Positions 26,127 to 34,605 of a stretch of DNA of 64,000 bases are shown one piece after another (the first letter of the stretch is position 1; each line of letters starts with the position of its first letter). The notes under the pieces were generated by a model. It saw only the letters and a program-made list of their open reading frames with translations. It did no database searches and was not told where the DNA came from. The DNA is from Aliiroseovarius subalbicans (GTDB lineage: Bacteria; Pseudomonadota; Alphaproteobacteria; Rhodobacterales; Rhodobacteraceae): the NCBI RefSeq assembly GCF_022678625.1, contig NZ_JALBYQ010000002.1, forward strand, positions 248,001-312,000, given 5' to 3'. A program made the translations under genes and the position numbers.

Positions 26127-27305
26127 ATGACCAATGTCGTAATCGTTTCCGCCGCGCGCACCGCCGTCGGCAGCTTCTCGGGCGCATTCGCCAACACCCC
26201 CGCCCACGATCTGGGCGCCGCCATGCTTGAGGCGCTTGTCGCCCGCGCCGGGATCGAAAAGGATGAGGTCTCCGAGACCATCCTGGGTCAGGTTCTGACC
26301 GGTGGCCAGGGCCAGAACCCGGCCCGTCAGGCTCACATCAACGCGGGCTTCGCCAAAGAAGCCTCGGCCTGGAGCATCAACCAGGTTTGCGGGTCCGGCC
26401 TGCGCACCGTGGCTTTGGCCGCACAGCACGTGCAGCTGGGTGACGCCGCCATCGTCGCGGCCGGTGGTCAGGAAAACATGACGCTCAGCCCCCACGTCGC
26501 GCACCTGCGGGCCGGTCACAAGATGGGCGATATGAAATTCATCGACTCGATGATCCGCGACGGGCTGTGGGATGCGTTCAATGGCTACCACATGGGCCAG
26601 ACTGCGGAAAACGTGGCAGCCCAATGGGACATCAGCCGCGAAATGCAGGACGAATTCGCCGTTGCCTCGCAAAACAAGGCCGAAGCCGCCCAAACCGCTG
26701 GGCGTTTCGATGATGAGGTGATCCCCTTCACCGTGAAGACCCGCAAGGGCGACATCATCGTCGATAAGGACGAATATATCCGCTACGGCGCGACAATGGA
26801 CGCCATGCAGAAGCTGCGCCCCGCGTTCATGCGCGAAGGCGGGACGGTGACGGCAGCCAACGCCTCGGGCATCAACGATGGCGCCGCTGGCGTTCTGGTG
26901 ATGTCCGCAGACGAAGCCGAAAAGCGTGGCCTGGAGCCGCTGGCGCGCATCGCATCCTATGCGACCGCCGGCCTGGACCCGTCGATCATGGGCGTCGGTC
27001 CGATCCACGCGTCGAAAAAGGCGCTGGACAAAGCAGGCTGGAACGCCGCCGACCTGGATCTGGTCGAGGCCAACGAAGCCTTCGCCGCCCAGGCCTGCGC
27101 GGTGAACAAAGACATGGGCTGGAACCCGGATGTTGTGAACGTGAACGGCGGCGCCATTGCCATCGGCCACCCGATCGGCGCATCGGGTGCGCGGATCCTG
27201 AACACGCTGCTGTTTGAAATGAAGCGTCGCGACGCCAAGAAAGGCCTCGCCACCCTGTGCATCGGCGGCGGCATGGGCGTTGCCATGTGCCTGGAGCGCC
27301 CGTAA
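26127..27305 (+). CDS. phaA: Acetyl-CoA C-acetyltransferase (beta-ketothiolase)
   Basis: A 392-residue biosynthetic thiolase that joins two acetyl-CoA to acetoacetyl-CoA, the first step to polyhydroxybutyrate and to the ethylmalonyl-CoA pathway. The acyl-accepting cysteine is C88 in [10 protein letters not shown], the active-site histidine is in [10 protein letters not shown], and the second cysteine in LCIGGGMG. It is followed by a perfect hairpin terminator and then by phaB with its own upstream region. Confidence 0.96.
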   Translation: MTNVVIVSAARTAVGSFSGAFANTPAHDLGAAMLEALVARAGIEKDEVSETILGQVLTGGQGQNPARQAHINAGFAKEASAWSINQVCGSGLRTVALAAQHVQLGDAAIVAAGGQENMTLSPHVAHLRAGHKMGDMKFIDSMIRDGLWDAFNGYHMGQTAENVAAQWDISREMQDEFAVASQNKAEAAQTAGRFDDEVIPFTVKTRKGDIIVDKDEYIRYGATMDAMQKLRPAFMREGGTVTAANASGINDGAAGVLVMSADEAEKRGLEPLARIASYATAGLDPSIMGVGPIHASKKALDKAGWNAADLDLVEANEAFAAQACAVNKDMGWNPDVVNVNGGAIAIGHPIGASGARILNTLLFEMKRRDAKKGLATLCIGGGMGVAMCLERP

Positions 27306-27326
27306 CCACGGCCGCATGAAACACCG

Positions 27327-27355
27327 AAGGGGCGCCGTCGAGCGCCCCTTTTTTT
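27327..27355 (+). terminator. Rho-independent terminator after phaA
   Basis: AAGGGGCGC (27327-27335) pairs with GCGCCCCTT (27342-27350), with a six-base loop and a run of T residues to 27355. It separates phaA from phaB, so phaB likely has its own promoter. Confidence 0.88.
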
Positions 27356-27365
27356 CACCTGATTG

Positions 27366-27410
27366 TTGCACTGCGGCGAAATGTTTGCGCAATAATGTTG
27401 CGCTGCCGCA
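27366..27410. promoter_or_regulatory. Candidate PhaR operator cluster upstream of phaB
   Basis: Three related TTGC elements are packed into 45 bases: TTGCACTGCGGCG at 27366-27378, the palindrome TTGCGCAA at 27385-27392 and TTGCGCTGCCGCA at 27398-27410. PhaR of related bacteria binds TGC-rich repeats and represses PHB genes until polymer is present. The position just before phaB fits such an operator; the exact site of PhaR is an inference. Confidence 0.5.
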
Positions 27411-27461
27411 TTTGAATGAGTAACCAAGTTACCAACAAGAATCGCCAGATAGGAGTACACC

Positions 27462-28184
27462 ATGGCAAGAGTTGCACTCGTCACCGGGGGATCGCGCGGC
27501 ATCGGCGCGGCCATTTCCAAGAAACTGAAGGCCGAAGGCTATGACGTCGCCGCCACCTATGCGGGCAATGACGACGCCGCAGCCGCCTTCACCGCGGAAA
27601 CCGGCATCAAGACTTACAAATGGAACGTCGGCGACTACGATAGCTCGTCCGAGGGCCTGGCCAAAGTCGAAGCCGACCTGGGCCCGATCGACGTGGTCGT
27701 AGCCAACGCCGGCATCACCCGCGACGCGCCGTTCCACCGCATGACCAAGGAACAATGGCAGGAGGTGATCGACACCAACCTGACCGGCGTGTTCAACACC
27801 GTGCACCCGCTGTGGAACGGTATGCGCGAACGCAAGTTCGGCCGCGTCATCGTGATCAGCTCGATCAACGGTCAGAAAGGCCAGTTCGGTCAGGTCAACT
27901 ATGCCGCCACCAAGGCAGGCGACCTGGGTATCGTGAAGTCTCTGGCGCAGGAAGGTGCGCGTTTCGGCATCACCGCCAACGCCATCTGCCCCGGCTACAT
28001 CGCCACCGAAATGGTCATGGCCGTGCCGGAGAAAGTGCGCGAGTCGATCATCTCGGGCATTCCCGCAGGCCGCCTGGGTGAACCGGAAGAAATCGCACGC
28101 TGCGTGGCTTTCCTGGCCGCCGACGACGCCGAGTTCATCAACGGCTCGACCATCTCGGCCAATGGCGCGCAATTCTTTGTGTAA
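27462..28184 (+). CDS. phaB: Acetoacetyl-CoA reductase
   Basis: A 240-residue short-chain dehydrogenase that reduces acetoacetyl-CoA to (R)-3-hydroxybutyryl-CoA with NADPH. The cofactor loop is TGGSRGIG (8-15) and the catalytic set is S134, Y147, K151 in VISSINGQKG and NYAATKAG. The pair with phaA identifies it as PhaB rather than FabG. A GGAG ribosome site precedes the ATG. phaC is not in the window. Confidence 0.95.
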   Translation: MARVALVTGGSRGIGAAISKKLKAEGYDVAATYAGNDDAAAAFTAETGIKTYKWNVGDYDSSSEGLAKVEADLGPIDVVVANAGITRDAPFHRMTKEQWQEVIDTNLTGVFNTVHPLWNGMRERKFGRVIVISSINGQKGQFGQVNYAATKAGDLGIVKSLAQEGARFGITANAICPGYIATEMVMAVPEKVRESIISGIPAGRLGEPEEIARCVAFLAADDAEFINGSTISANGAQFFV

Positions 28185-28198
28185 GCCCAAATATCCAC

Positions 28199-28229
28199 GA
28201 TCCGGTGCGCATCACCTGCGCGCCGGATC
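28199..28229 (+). terminator. Strong hairpin after phaB
   Basis: GATCCGGTGCGC (28199-28210) and GCGCGCCGGATC (28218-28229) form a 12-bp stem with one G-T pair and a seven-base loop. No T run follows, but position just after phaB suggests a terminator or a message-stabilising hairpin. Confidence 0.6.
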
Positions 28230-28241
28230 ACGGATGCCAAT

Positions 28242-29395
28242 GTGACCACAGATCCTGACACCCCTATTCTTTCGACCGAACTTCCACTGGTCGACATCAA
28301 CGTCCCGGCCTCGATGGCGCGAGTCAAAAAAATCTACGGCAAGGGTTTTCTGCGCCAGCTGACCGAAATGCTGGCCCTAAGGTTTGGCCATTGCAGCATT
28401 CACCCCGCCGAGTATCTCCGATATCAATTGTATCTTCCACAGCTAACCTGGGCGCAGAAACGCCAGTACCTGGGACGAAACGGGGGGTATCGATTGGGAG
28501 AACGCCTGTCTCCACCCGAAATCTCTCTGGGCAGCGAATTATTGGCCGACAAGATCCTGTCGTCCCAATTGATGGCGTCGTTCGGGCTTCCCGTGCCGGA
28601 AACACTTGGGCTTTTCCCCGGTTTTCCCGGGCTGGACTGCGTGAATTCACTTAAGGACGAGGCCGCCATCACGGCCTTCCTCAGGGATCCCGACCTACCG
28701 CCCACACATGGAAAACCCGTGCATGAGTCTCGCGCCCTGGGTCAAATCAGCATATCCGGTCCCGGTGACACACCCGGTTCACTTCGAGTGGCTGGTGGTC
28801 AGCAGATTTCCGCAAGACAACTGGCCGGTGAAATCGCAAAGGCCTATCCGGAAGGCTACGTTTTCCAGCCCTCATTGCCCCCTCATCCCGACCTCGGTCC
28901 TTTCGCCTTTCCGGGTGCGACAGTCCGGATCGTGACGCTTCAGACGACCTCTGGCATGGCGTGCTGTATGCAAGCCTGAAGACGGCGGCCAAGGACGAAC
29001 AGGGACGCCTGAACCCCGCGTCGCCAATTCCCTGCTGGATTGACATCGAGTCCGGCGTGCTAACCCCAACGTCCACTGCCCCAGATCTGGAAATGGGCTC
29101 ACTCAGCGTGCCTGACTGGGAAAAGATGTATGACCTTGCGATCAGCATGCACATTGCGCTGGACGGGTATGGCATCCTGGGATGGGACGTGATGCCCACC
29201 CCCGATGGCCCGGTCTTTCTGGAAATCAACAGATGCCCGCTCCACTCAAAGTTTGAGATGGAGTTTCAGGGCCTCATGAATCCCACCATCAAGCCACTGC
29301 TCGACGATGCACTTGCGTTGGCAAAAGCCCGCGTTAAGGCCGCCAAGGCGAAATCCAAAGAGAAAACGCACAGGCGATCACAATTCAGAGTCTAG
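28242..29395 (+). pseudogene. ATP-grasp family gene split by a frameshift
   Basis: Two frames together give one ATP-grasp-like protein of about 384 residues. The first frame (28242-28979, GTG start) holds the N-terminal part with ELLADKILSSQLMASFGLPVPETLG and the VFQPSLPPHP segment; the second (to 29395) holds IPCWIDIESGVLT, GWDVMPTPDGPVFLEINRCP, which is the closing ATP-grasp metal/ATP motif. The overlap near 28935-28950 is repaired by adding one base to the ACGACC string, giving VRIVTLQT-x-LWHGVLYASLK. The type resembles the sugar-transfer-associated ATP-grasp family; function is unknown. Base composition is lower than its neighbours in places (28381-28440 is 30 of 60 G+C by hand count). 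It could be a true pseudogene or a sequencing slip. Confidence 0.7.
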
Positions 29396-29402
29396 CGGTG
29401 GC

Positions 29403-29516
29403 TCATGTTCGTCCGATCAGCCAGCGCCAAGCGGCGCGGGCGGCGGCGGCGCGTTCCTGATGGGCGCGGCAATATATGGCGCGCATGGCGGCGGCGGCGG
29501 GGGCAGTTTCCAACAT
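29403..29516 (-). CDS. Small Ala/Arg-rich protein
   Basis: A 37-residue protein (MLETAPAAAAMRAIYCRAH, then an Arg/Ala-rich helix ending WRWLIGRT). AGGAGA five bases ahead gives good support for the start. It is divergent from the LysR gene and about 110 bases from it. Short Arg-rich proteins of this kind are frequent in Rhodobacteraceae, some related to DUF1127, but I cannot place this one. The amphipathic Arg helix suggests nucleic-acid or membrane binding. Confidence 0.5.
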   Translation of the reverse strand: MLETAPAAAAMRAIYCRAHQERAAAARAAWRWLIGRT

Positions 29517-29600
29517 GGGACTCTCCTGAAACAAGTTTTCCTGACTTGTCTCTGTATGCCCTCCCATGAGAACGGCGACAAACGAGACTTTTCCATCCGT

Positions 29601-29621
29601 CACTTAAGTGATACTTAAGTG
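29601..29621. promoter_or_regulatory. Tandem palindromes at the start of the LysR gene
   Basis: CACTTAAGTG at 29601-29610 is a perfect 10-bp palindrome, and ACTTAAGTG at 29613-29621 repeats it with a 12-base phase; the second copy ends two bases before the LysR ATG. Such a pair is likely an operator, and its place over the ribosome-binding region suggests autorepression of the regulator or control of the divergent small gene. Confidence 0.55.
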
Positions 29622-29623
29622 TA

Positions 29624-30571
29624 ATGTCCGATCGCCTTCCCCCTTTGACCGCCTTGCGCGCCTTTGATGCCGCCGCGCGTCACATGTCGTTTCAGGATGC
29701 GGCCGCCGAGCTGTCGGTGACCCCTGCGGCGCTATCTTTCCAAATCAAATCCTTGGAGACCCATTTGGGGGAGCCGCTGTTTCACCGCCTGAACCGGGCG
29801 GTGGAGTTGACCGAGGCGGGTCGCGCCCTGGCTCCGGGTGCGAAAGAGGGGTTCGAAACCCTTACCGCTGCCTGGCGCGCCGCGCTCAGGCTGCAGGACA
29901 ACCGGACGCTGACCGTCACGGCCGGGCCGGCCTTCACAGCGAAATGGCTGGCACCCCGGCTGTATGAATTCGCCCGATTGCACCCGGATGTCGACCTGCG
30001 CTTTACCGCCTCGCTGCGCCTGATGGATTTCGCGCGGGACGAGATCGACGTGGCGATCCGTTTTGGCTATGGCCCCGATACGGGGCTGTTTTCGCAGCCC
30101 TTGCGCCGCGACTGGGTGACACCGGTCATGACGCCAGCCCTAGCCAAGCGGTTTCCCACTCCGGAAAGCCTGAAACAGGCGCCGATCCTGTTCGATAGCT
30201 CGATCGATTTTCTGGACCCGCCGTGCGATTGGCCGACCTGGTTTCGCGCCGTCGGAATCGACTTCACTCCGACCCACGGTCCCCGGTTCTCGCAAGCGGA
30301 CCACGCCGTTGATGCCGCGCTGTCCGGGGCGGGTGTGGTCCTTGGGCGGCGCTCCATCGTCGTGACCGCGCTGGCCGAAGGCATTCTGGTCGCGCCCTAC
30401 AAGATCGCGCTGCAAAGCAAGGCGCAATTCCGGTTTCTGTGCCAGAAGGGCGCCGAGGACCGCCCTCAGATCAAGGCGTTTCGAGATTGGATTATGGATG
30501 AGATCGAAAAGACCGCTTTTGTTTCTGAAGCCCTGACCATCATTCCTGTTGAAGAGGTTCCCGTCACATGA
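29624..30571 (+). CDS. LysR-family regulator, GcvA-like
   Basis: A 315-residue LysR regulator. It begins RLPPLTALRAFDAAARHMSFQDAAAELSVTPAALSFQIKSLE, the GcvA/AmpR-type helix-turn-helix, and has a LysR substrate domain. The start has no clear ribosome site and directly follows the palindromes, so it may be leaderless or poorly translated. The EamA transporter gene overlaps its stop by ATGA (30568-30571), which suggests that the regulator and transporter work together and that the transported compound is the effector. Confidence 0.88.
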   Translation: MSDRLPPLTALRAFDAAARHMSFQDAAAELSVTPAALSFQIKSLETHLGEPLFHRLNRAVELTEAGRALAPGAKEGFETLTAAWRAALRLQDNRTLTVTAGPAFTAKWLAPRLYEFARLHPDVDLRFTASLRLMDFARDEIDVAIRFGYGPDTGLFSQPLRRDWVTPVMTPALAKRFPTPESLKQAPILFDSSIDFLDPPCDWPTWFRAVGIDFTPTHGPRFSQADHAVDAALSGAGVVLGRRSIVVTALAEGILVAPYKIALQSKAQFRFLCQKGAEDRPQIKAFRDWIMDEIEKTAFVSEALTIIPVEEVPVT

Positions 30572-31443
30572 CCCGCCTGCACGCCACCGGCATCGGCTTC
30601 GTCGCTGTTCTTTTGTGGGCCTTGTTGGCCCTGTTCACCGTGGGGTCGGCCCCGGTCCCGCCCTTCCAGTTGAACGCCATATGCTTTGCCATTGGCGGGG
30701 GCATCGGACTGATCTGGACCGGGATGACAGGCGGGTTCGGCGTGCTGCGCGGGGTGCCATTTCGGGTCTATGCCTTCGGCACCGCAGGCCTGTTCGGATA
30801 CCATTTCCTGTATTTCAGCGCCCTGCGTATGGCGCCTGCGGCCGAGGCCGGGTTGATCGCCTATCTCTGGCCGCTGCTGATTGTGCTGCTGTCAGGGCTG
30901 TTGCCCGGCGAACACCTGCGCAAAGGCCACGTGATCGGCGCACTGATCAGTTTCGCAGGTGCGGCCGTGATCGTGCTGGGCGGGGCGTCGGGATTCGATG
31001 CCTCGGCCCTGCCGGGCTTTGCCCTGGCCGCGCTGTGCGCCCTGACCTGGAGCGGGTATTCTGTGCTGTCACGCCGTTTGGGCTCAACACCCACCGCATC
31101 CGTCGCCGTGTTCTGCCTGGCCAGTGCTGCACTATCTACGCTGGCGCATCTCGCGTTGGAGGATACGATCTGGCCCGCTACGCGCCTGGGCTGGGCCGCG
31201 ATCCTGGGCCTTGGACTGGGCCCGGTCGGGCTGGCTTTCTATGTCTGGGATGTGGGGGTGAAGCGGGGCGATATCCAGCTTCTGGGCGTTGCCAGCTATG
31301 GCGCGCCGCTTCTGTCGACGCTTGCGCTGATCCTTGCCGGGGTGGCGGCGCCCAGTTGGAGCCTGCTTTTGGCTGCCGGTCTGATCACCGGCGGTGCCGT
31401 GCTGGCCGCGCGCGCAAGTGCGGCCGCCAGCACAATTGGTTGA
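30568..31443 (+). CDS. EamA/DMT family transporter
   Basis: A 291-residue ten-helix transporter with two EamA halves; ALRMAPAAEAGLIAYLWPLLIVLLSGLLPGE ends the first and VGLAFYVWDVGVKRGDIQLLGVASYGAPLLSTL is in the second, the latter typical of the YdcZ/aromatic amino-acid exporter-like (YddG) branch. Overlap with the LysR gene implies coupled expression. Substrate not known; amino-acid export is a guess from the YddG resemblance. Confidence 0.85.
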   Translation: MTRLHATGIGFVAVLLWALLALFTVGSAPVPPFQLNAICFAIGGGIGLIWTGMTGGFGVLRGVPFRVYAFGTAGLFGYHFLYFSALRMAPAAEAGLIAYLWPLLIVLLSGLLPGEHLRKGHVIGALISFAGAAVIVLGGASGFDASALPGFALAALCALTWSGYSVLSRRLGSTPTASVAVFCLASAALSTLAHLALEDTIWPATRLGWAAILGLGLGPVGLAFYVWDVGVKRGDIQLLGVASYGAPLLSTLALILAGVAAPSWSLLLAAGLITGGAVLAARASAAASTIG

Positions 31444-31448
31444 CCCGA

Positions 31449-31616
31449 TCAGGCGTCGGTCAGACGCTCGATCTCTTCCTTGAGCTTGAGCTTCTGCTTT
31501 TTCAGTTCAGAGATTTCGCTGTCGCTGCTGCCCGGGGCGCGTTGCGCCTCTTCGACCTGCGTGGACAGAGCTTCGTGTTTCTCACGCAGCGCTTCCAGAT
31601 GCGAATTCATGCTCAT
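31449..31616 (-). CDS. DUF465 (YdcH-type) small coiled-coil protein
   Basis: A 55-residue helical protein, MNSHLEALREKHEALSTQVEEAQ then ISELKKQKLKLKEEIERL, a clean heptad pattern of the DUF465 family. The ATG at 31616 has AGGAGG six bases ahead. Function unknown in the family. It faces the EamA gene with five bases between stops. Confidence 0.85.
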   Translation of the reverse strand: MSMNSHLEALREKHEALSTQVEEAQRAPGSSDSEISELKKQKLKLKEEIERLTDA

Positions 31617-31733
31617 GGCTTTCCTCCTGTTTGAATGCACTTCAGTGCACCACAAAACGAAGCCGTTGTCACGACCCCGTTCGGGCAAACTGATCGCCCC
31701 AGCGTCGCACCAACATGCTTAACAATGGGTGAA

Positions 31734-32495
31734 TCACCACAGCGGAAGGGCGGCACCGTCGCGCAGGATCGCGCTGACTTCGGGGCGGTAACTTTCGCGG
31801 TCGCCCACGTGTTCCACCCCGTCATGCAGGATCAGAGGTGTGGCCAGGCGAAACGCCCCGCGCCCACCCTTACGGGCCTGGACCAGGACCAGCCCAGCGG
31901 CCCGACCTTCGCGCGGGCACAACGGTTTGACCAGAACCGACCCAAGGCGATCGTCCATCGCCCCCAGGATTTCCGGCAGACGCTCTGCCTTCTGGATCAT
32001 GGTCAGGAAACCTTTCGGTTTCAGGCGCTTGGTCGCCGTGTCGACCCAGTCGACCAACGGTGTGCCCTCGCCCAGCGCGGCCTCACGCCCCGGATTGGCG
32101 GCGGCAGTGCCCCGATCACGCAGGTGATAGGGCGGGTTCATGATGACGTGGTCAAAGTTTTCTTCGCGCAGCGCGCCCGGCAGGGCGGTCAGGTCGCAAT
32201 TGTGAACCTCAAAACCGACGTTGTTTTCGAAGGCGTTCTTTTCCGCAAGGTCGGCATATTCCGTCTGCCGTTCAACGCCGACAAGCCGCAGACCCGGCAC
32301 GCGGCGCCCCAGGCACAGCGCCGCGGCGCCAACGCCGCAGCCGATGTCCAGCACGCTTTGGCCGTTGTGGGCCGTGATCGAGGCAGCCAGGAACACGGGA
32401 TCAACGCCTGCGCGATACCCGTCGCGGGGTTGAAGCAGCATAACGTCGCCCCCCAGAAACTTGTCTGCGGTCACCGCGTTGCGCGCAACGCCCAT
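31734..32495 (-). CDS. tRNA1(Val) (adenine37-N6)-methyltransferase-like protein
   Basis: A 253-residue SAM-dependent N6-adenine methyltransferase similar to TrmN6 (YfiC). The SAM loop VLDIGCGVGAAALCLG and the catalytic NPPY (IMNPPYHLRD) are intact. The start at 32495 follows GGGAGGG with a five-base spacer; a longer frame from 32519 overlaps the upstream gene. The one-base gap to the DUF2007 stop suggests a shared transcript. The exact RNA target is an inference. Confidence 0.85.
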   Translation of the reverse strand: MGVARNAVTADKFLGGDVMLLQPRDGYRAGVDPVFLAASITAHNGQSVLDIGCGVGAAALCLGRRVPGLRLVGVERQTEYADLAEKNAFENNVGFEVHNCDLTALPGALREENFDHVIMNPPYHLRDRGTAAANPGREAALGEGTPLVDWVDTATKRLKPKGFLTMIQKAERLPEILGAMDDRLGSVLVKPLCPREGRAAGLVLVQARKGGRGAFRLATPLILHDGVEHVGDRESYRPEVSAILRDGAALPLW

Positions 32496-32496
32496 G

Positions 32497-32712
32497 CTAT
32501 CCCTCCCAGTCAACGTCATTGTCGCGCAATATGGCGCGGGCTCGAAACAGATCCTTGTCGCGAACCATAAGGCGGCGGGGTAAAATGCCTATTGATCCCT
32601 CAAGCGTGCTCATATGGACGTCCATCGGAAAGCAGGGTATATCCTCCCCCTCAAGAAGAGCGGTGACAAATGGGATGAGTATCGGGTTCGTAGTGCGCAG
32701 AAGCTCTTTCAT
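32497..32712 (-). CDS. DUF2007 family protein
   Basis: A 71-residue protein, MKELLRTTNPILIPFVTALLEGEDI, then ILPRRLMVRDKDLFRARAIL, which fits the DUF2007 'putative signal transducing' family, a single small alpha/beta domain. Start at 32712; a long upstream extension is the antisense of the polyprenyl synthase gene. Divergent from that gene and coupled to the methyltransferase gene downstream. Confidence 0.82.
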   Translation of the reverse strand: MKELLRTTNPILIPFVTALLEGEDIPCFPMDVHMSTLEGSIGILPRRLMVRDKDLFRARAILRDNDVDWEG

Positions 32713-32792
32713 GTTCAAAGACTTAAGGGCAAACCCCCGGGTTTGTCGAGAGGGATGACGGCCCAAAGCCGATGGATGACGGGAAGGTGAAA

Positions 32793-33788
32793 ATGCTGGA
32801 CGAAGCAGCAACCAAGCCGCACGAACGCCTTGGGGCGTATCTGGCGAATGACATGGAAACCGTGAATCACCTGATTCGCGAACGTATGGCATCAAAACAC
32901 GCACCGCGCATTCCCGAGGTGACCGCACATCTGGTCGAGGCCGGTGGCAAGCGCCTGCGCCCGATGCTGACGCTCGCCGCCGCGCGGATGTGCGGCTATG
33001 ACGGGCCGTATCATGTGCATTTGGCGGCGACGGTTGAATTCATTCACACTGCGACACTGCTTCACGACGACGTGGTTGACGAAAGCGGACAGCGGCGTGG
33101 GCGACCCACGGCGAACCTGCTTTGGGACAACAAGTCCAGCGTTCTGGTGGGGGACTACCTGTTTTCGCGGTCGTTCCAGTTGATGGTCGAAACCGGCTCG
33201 ATCCGGGTTCTGGACATCCTGGCCAATGCCTCGGCCACGATTGCCGAAGGCGAAGTGCTGCAACTGACCGCAGCGCAGGATCTGGCCACGACCGAAGCGA
33301 TCTATCTGCAAGTGGTGCGCGGCAAGACCGCCGCGCTGTTTGCCGCCGCGACCGAGGTTGGTGGTGTGATCGCGGGCGTCGACGAAGACATGGTGCAGGC
33401 GCTCAATGCCTATGGCGATGCCCTGGGGATCAGTTTCCAGATCGTCGATGACCTGCTGGATTACTGGGGCGGGGATGCGACCGGCAAGAACATCGGCGAC
33501 GATTTCCGCGAACGGAAGCTGACCTTGCCGCTGATCAAGGCGGTGGCGGCGGGCGACGCGGGCGAACGCGCTTTCTGGGCCCGCACGATCGAAAAAGGCG
33601 AACAGAACGACTGCGATCTGGACCACGCGCTGGAGCTGTTGAACAAGCATGGCGCATTGGAGGCAACGCGTCTTGAGGCGCTGGCCTGGGCCGACAAGGC
33701 AAAAACCGCGTTGGACGTCCTGCCCGACCATCCAATCCGTCAGATGCTAAGCGAGATTGCCGATTACGTCGTGGCGCGCGTCAACTGA
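32793..33788 (+). CDS. ispB: Long-chain polyprenyl diphosphate synthase (ubiquinone side chain)
   Basis: A 331-residue trans-prenyltransferase that makes the C40/C50 side chain of ubiquinone. Both Asp-rich motifs are present: LLHDDVVDE (D92, D93, D96) and IVDDLLDYWGGD, with GGKRLRPML ahead. Small residues before the first motif (IHTAT) fit a long-chain enzyme; alphaproteobacteria usually make decaprenyl chains, so 'ddsA' is an equal name. GGGAAGG supports ATG 32793 over 32772. It overlaps the convergent ispE by eight bases. Confidence 0.9.
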   Translation: MLDEAATKPHERLGAYLANDMETVNHLIRERMASKHAPRIPEVTAHLVEAGGKRLRPMLTLAAARMCGYDGPYHVHLAATVEFIHTATLLHDDVVDESGQRRGRPTANLLWDNKSSVLVGDYLFSRSFQLMVETGSIRVLDILANASATIAEGEVLQLTAAQDLATTEAIYLQVVRGKTAALFAAATEVGGVIAGVDEDMVQALNAYGDALGISFQIVDDLLDYWGGDATGKNIGDDFRERKLTLPLIKAVAAGDAGERAFWARTIEKGEQNDCDLDHALELLNKHGALEATRLEALAWADKAKTALDVLPDHPIRQMLSEIADYVVARVN

Positions 33789-34605
33789 GCGTCGCGGGCT
33801 GCACCCACCAGTCCGGCTGAGCCGAGGCCAGCGCGGCGGCGGCCGCATCGGCCTGTGCGCGGATGTCGAACAGGGCAAAGCAGGTTGCGCCTGATCCAGA
33901 CATGCGGGCGATGCGGGCGTCGGGCAATGCCCCAAGCGCCTGAAGGCAGTCCCCGATCACCGGTGCGCGGGCAATGGCTGGCGCCTCAAGGTCGTTGCGT
34001 TGTGCGGCCAGCCACTTCACGAAGGCGGGCAGTTTCATGCCTTGCGGCAGCCGCTTTTGCATCGGCCTGTTCTGCTTTGTTTCCAGTGCCTTGAACACCT
34101 CTGGTGTTGGCACGTCCACGCCCGGATTGGCCAGCACCGCATGCAACACCGGCAGGCCGGGTGCTGGTTCAACAATCTCTCCGATCCCCGACATGCGTGC
34201 GGCTTGGCGCATCAGGCAGACGCGGGTATCGGCGCCCAAGGCGGTCACGTCCGGTAGCCGCGTATCCCCCGTCATCTCGGCCAGCGCAAGCACGGTCGCG
34301 GCCGCGTCCGACGACCCGCCGCCGATCCCGGCCGCGGTTGGCAGGTGTTTGGACAGCACGATGCGCACGGGCTGATCAAACAGCGCGGCAGCCTTCAGGA
34401 CAAGGTTGGTGCCATCCGTAGGCACGCCGTCGGCTTTTGGCCCGGTGACCTCCAGCGTCGTCTGCCCGGCGGGCATCAGGGTGATCCGGTCGCCCACATC
34501 GGCGAACACGACCAGCGAATCCAGCAGGTGATAGCCGTCCGCGCGCTGTCCGGTGACGTGAAGGGTCAGGTTCACCTTGGCCGGGGCAAAGGTCTTGAGG
34601 ATCAT
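33781..34605 (-). CDS. ispE: 4-diphosphocytidyl-2-C-methyl-D-erythritol kinase
   Basis: A 274-residue GHMP kinase of the MEP isoprenoid pathway. Marks are APAKVNLTLHVTGQRADGYHLLDSL at the front, LPTAAGIGGGSSDAAATV as the ATP loop and ARMSGSGATCFALFD near the end. Its stop overlaps the ispB stop, so two isoprenoid genes converge; its start overlaps the TPR gene stop by ATGA. Confidence 0.95.
   Translation of the reverse strand: MILKTFAPAKVNLTLHVTGQRADGYHLLDSLVVFADVGDRITLMPAGQTTLEVTGPKADGVPTDGTNLVLKAAALFDQPVRIVLSKHLPTAAGIGGGSSDAAATVLALAEMTGDTRLPDVTALGADTRVCLMRQAARMSGIGEIVEPAPGLPVLHAVLANPGVDVPTPEVFKALETKQNRPMQKRLPQGMKLPAFVKWLAAQRNDLEAPAIARAPVIGDCLQALGALPDARIARMSGSGATCFALFDIRAQADAAAAALASAQPDWWVQPATLS

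Noticed and set aside
25875-27392. A 505-codon minus-strand open frame
   Set aside because: Shadow of phaA reaching over its upstream gap; no domain.
28925-28980. Programmed ribosomal frameshift in the ATP-grasp gene
   Set aside because: No slippery heptamer or clear downstream pseudoknot was seen; a plain indel is simpler.
28961-29395. A separate 144-residue gene
   Set aside because: Its sequence continues the ATP-grasp protein of the frame before it; better read as the second half of one frameshifted gene.
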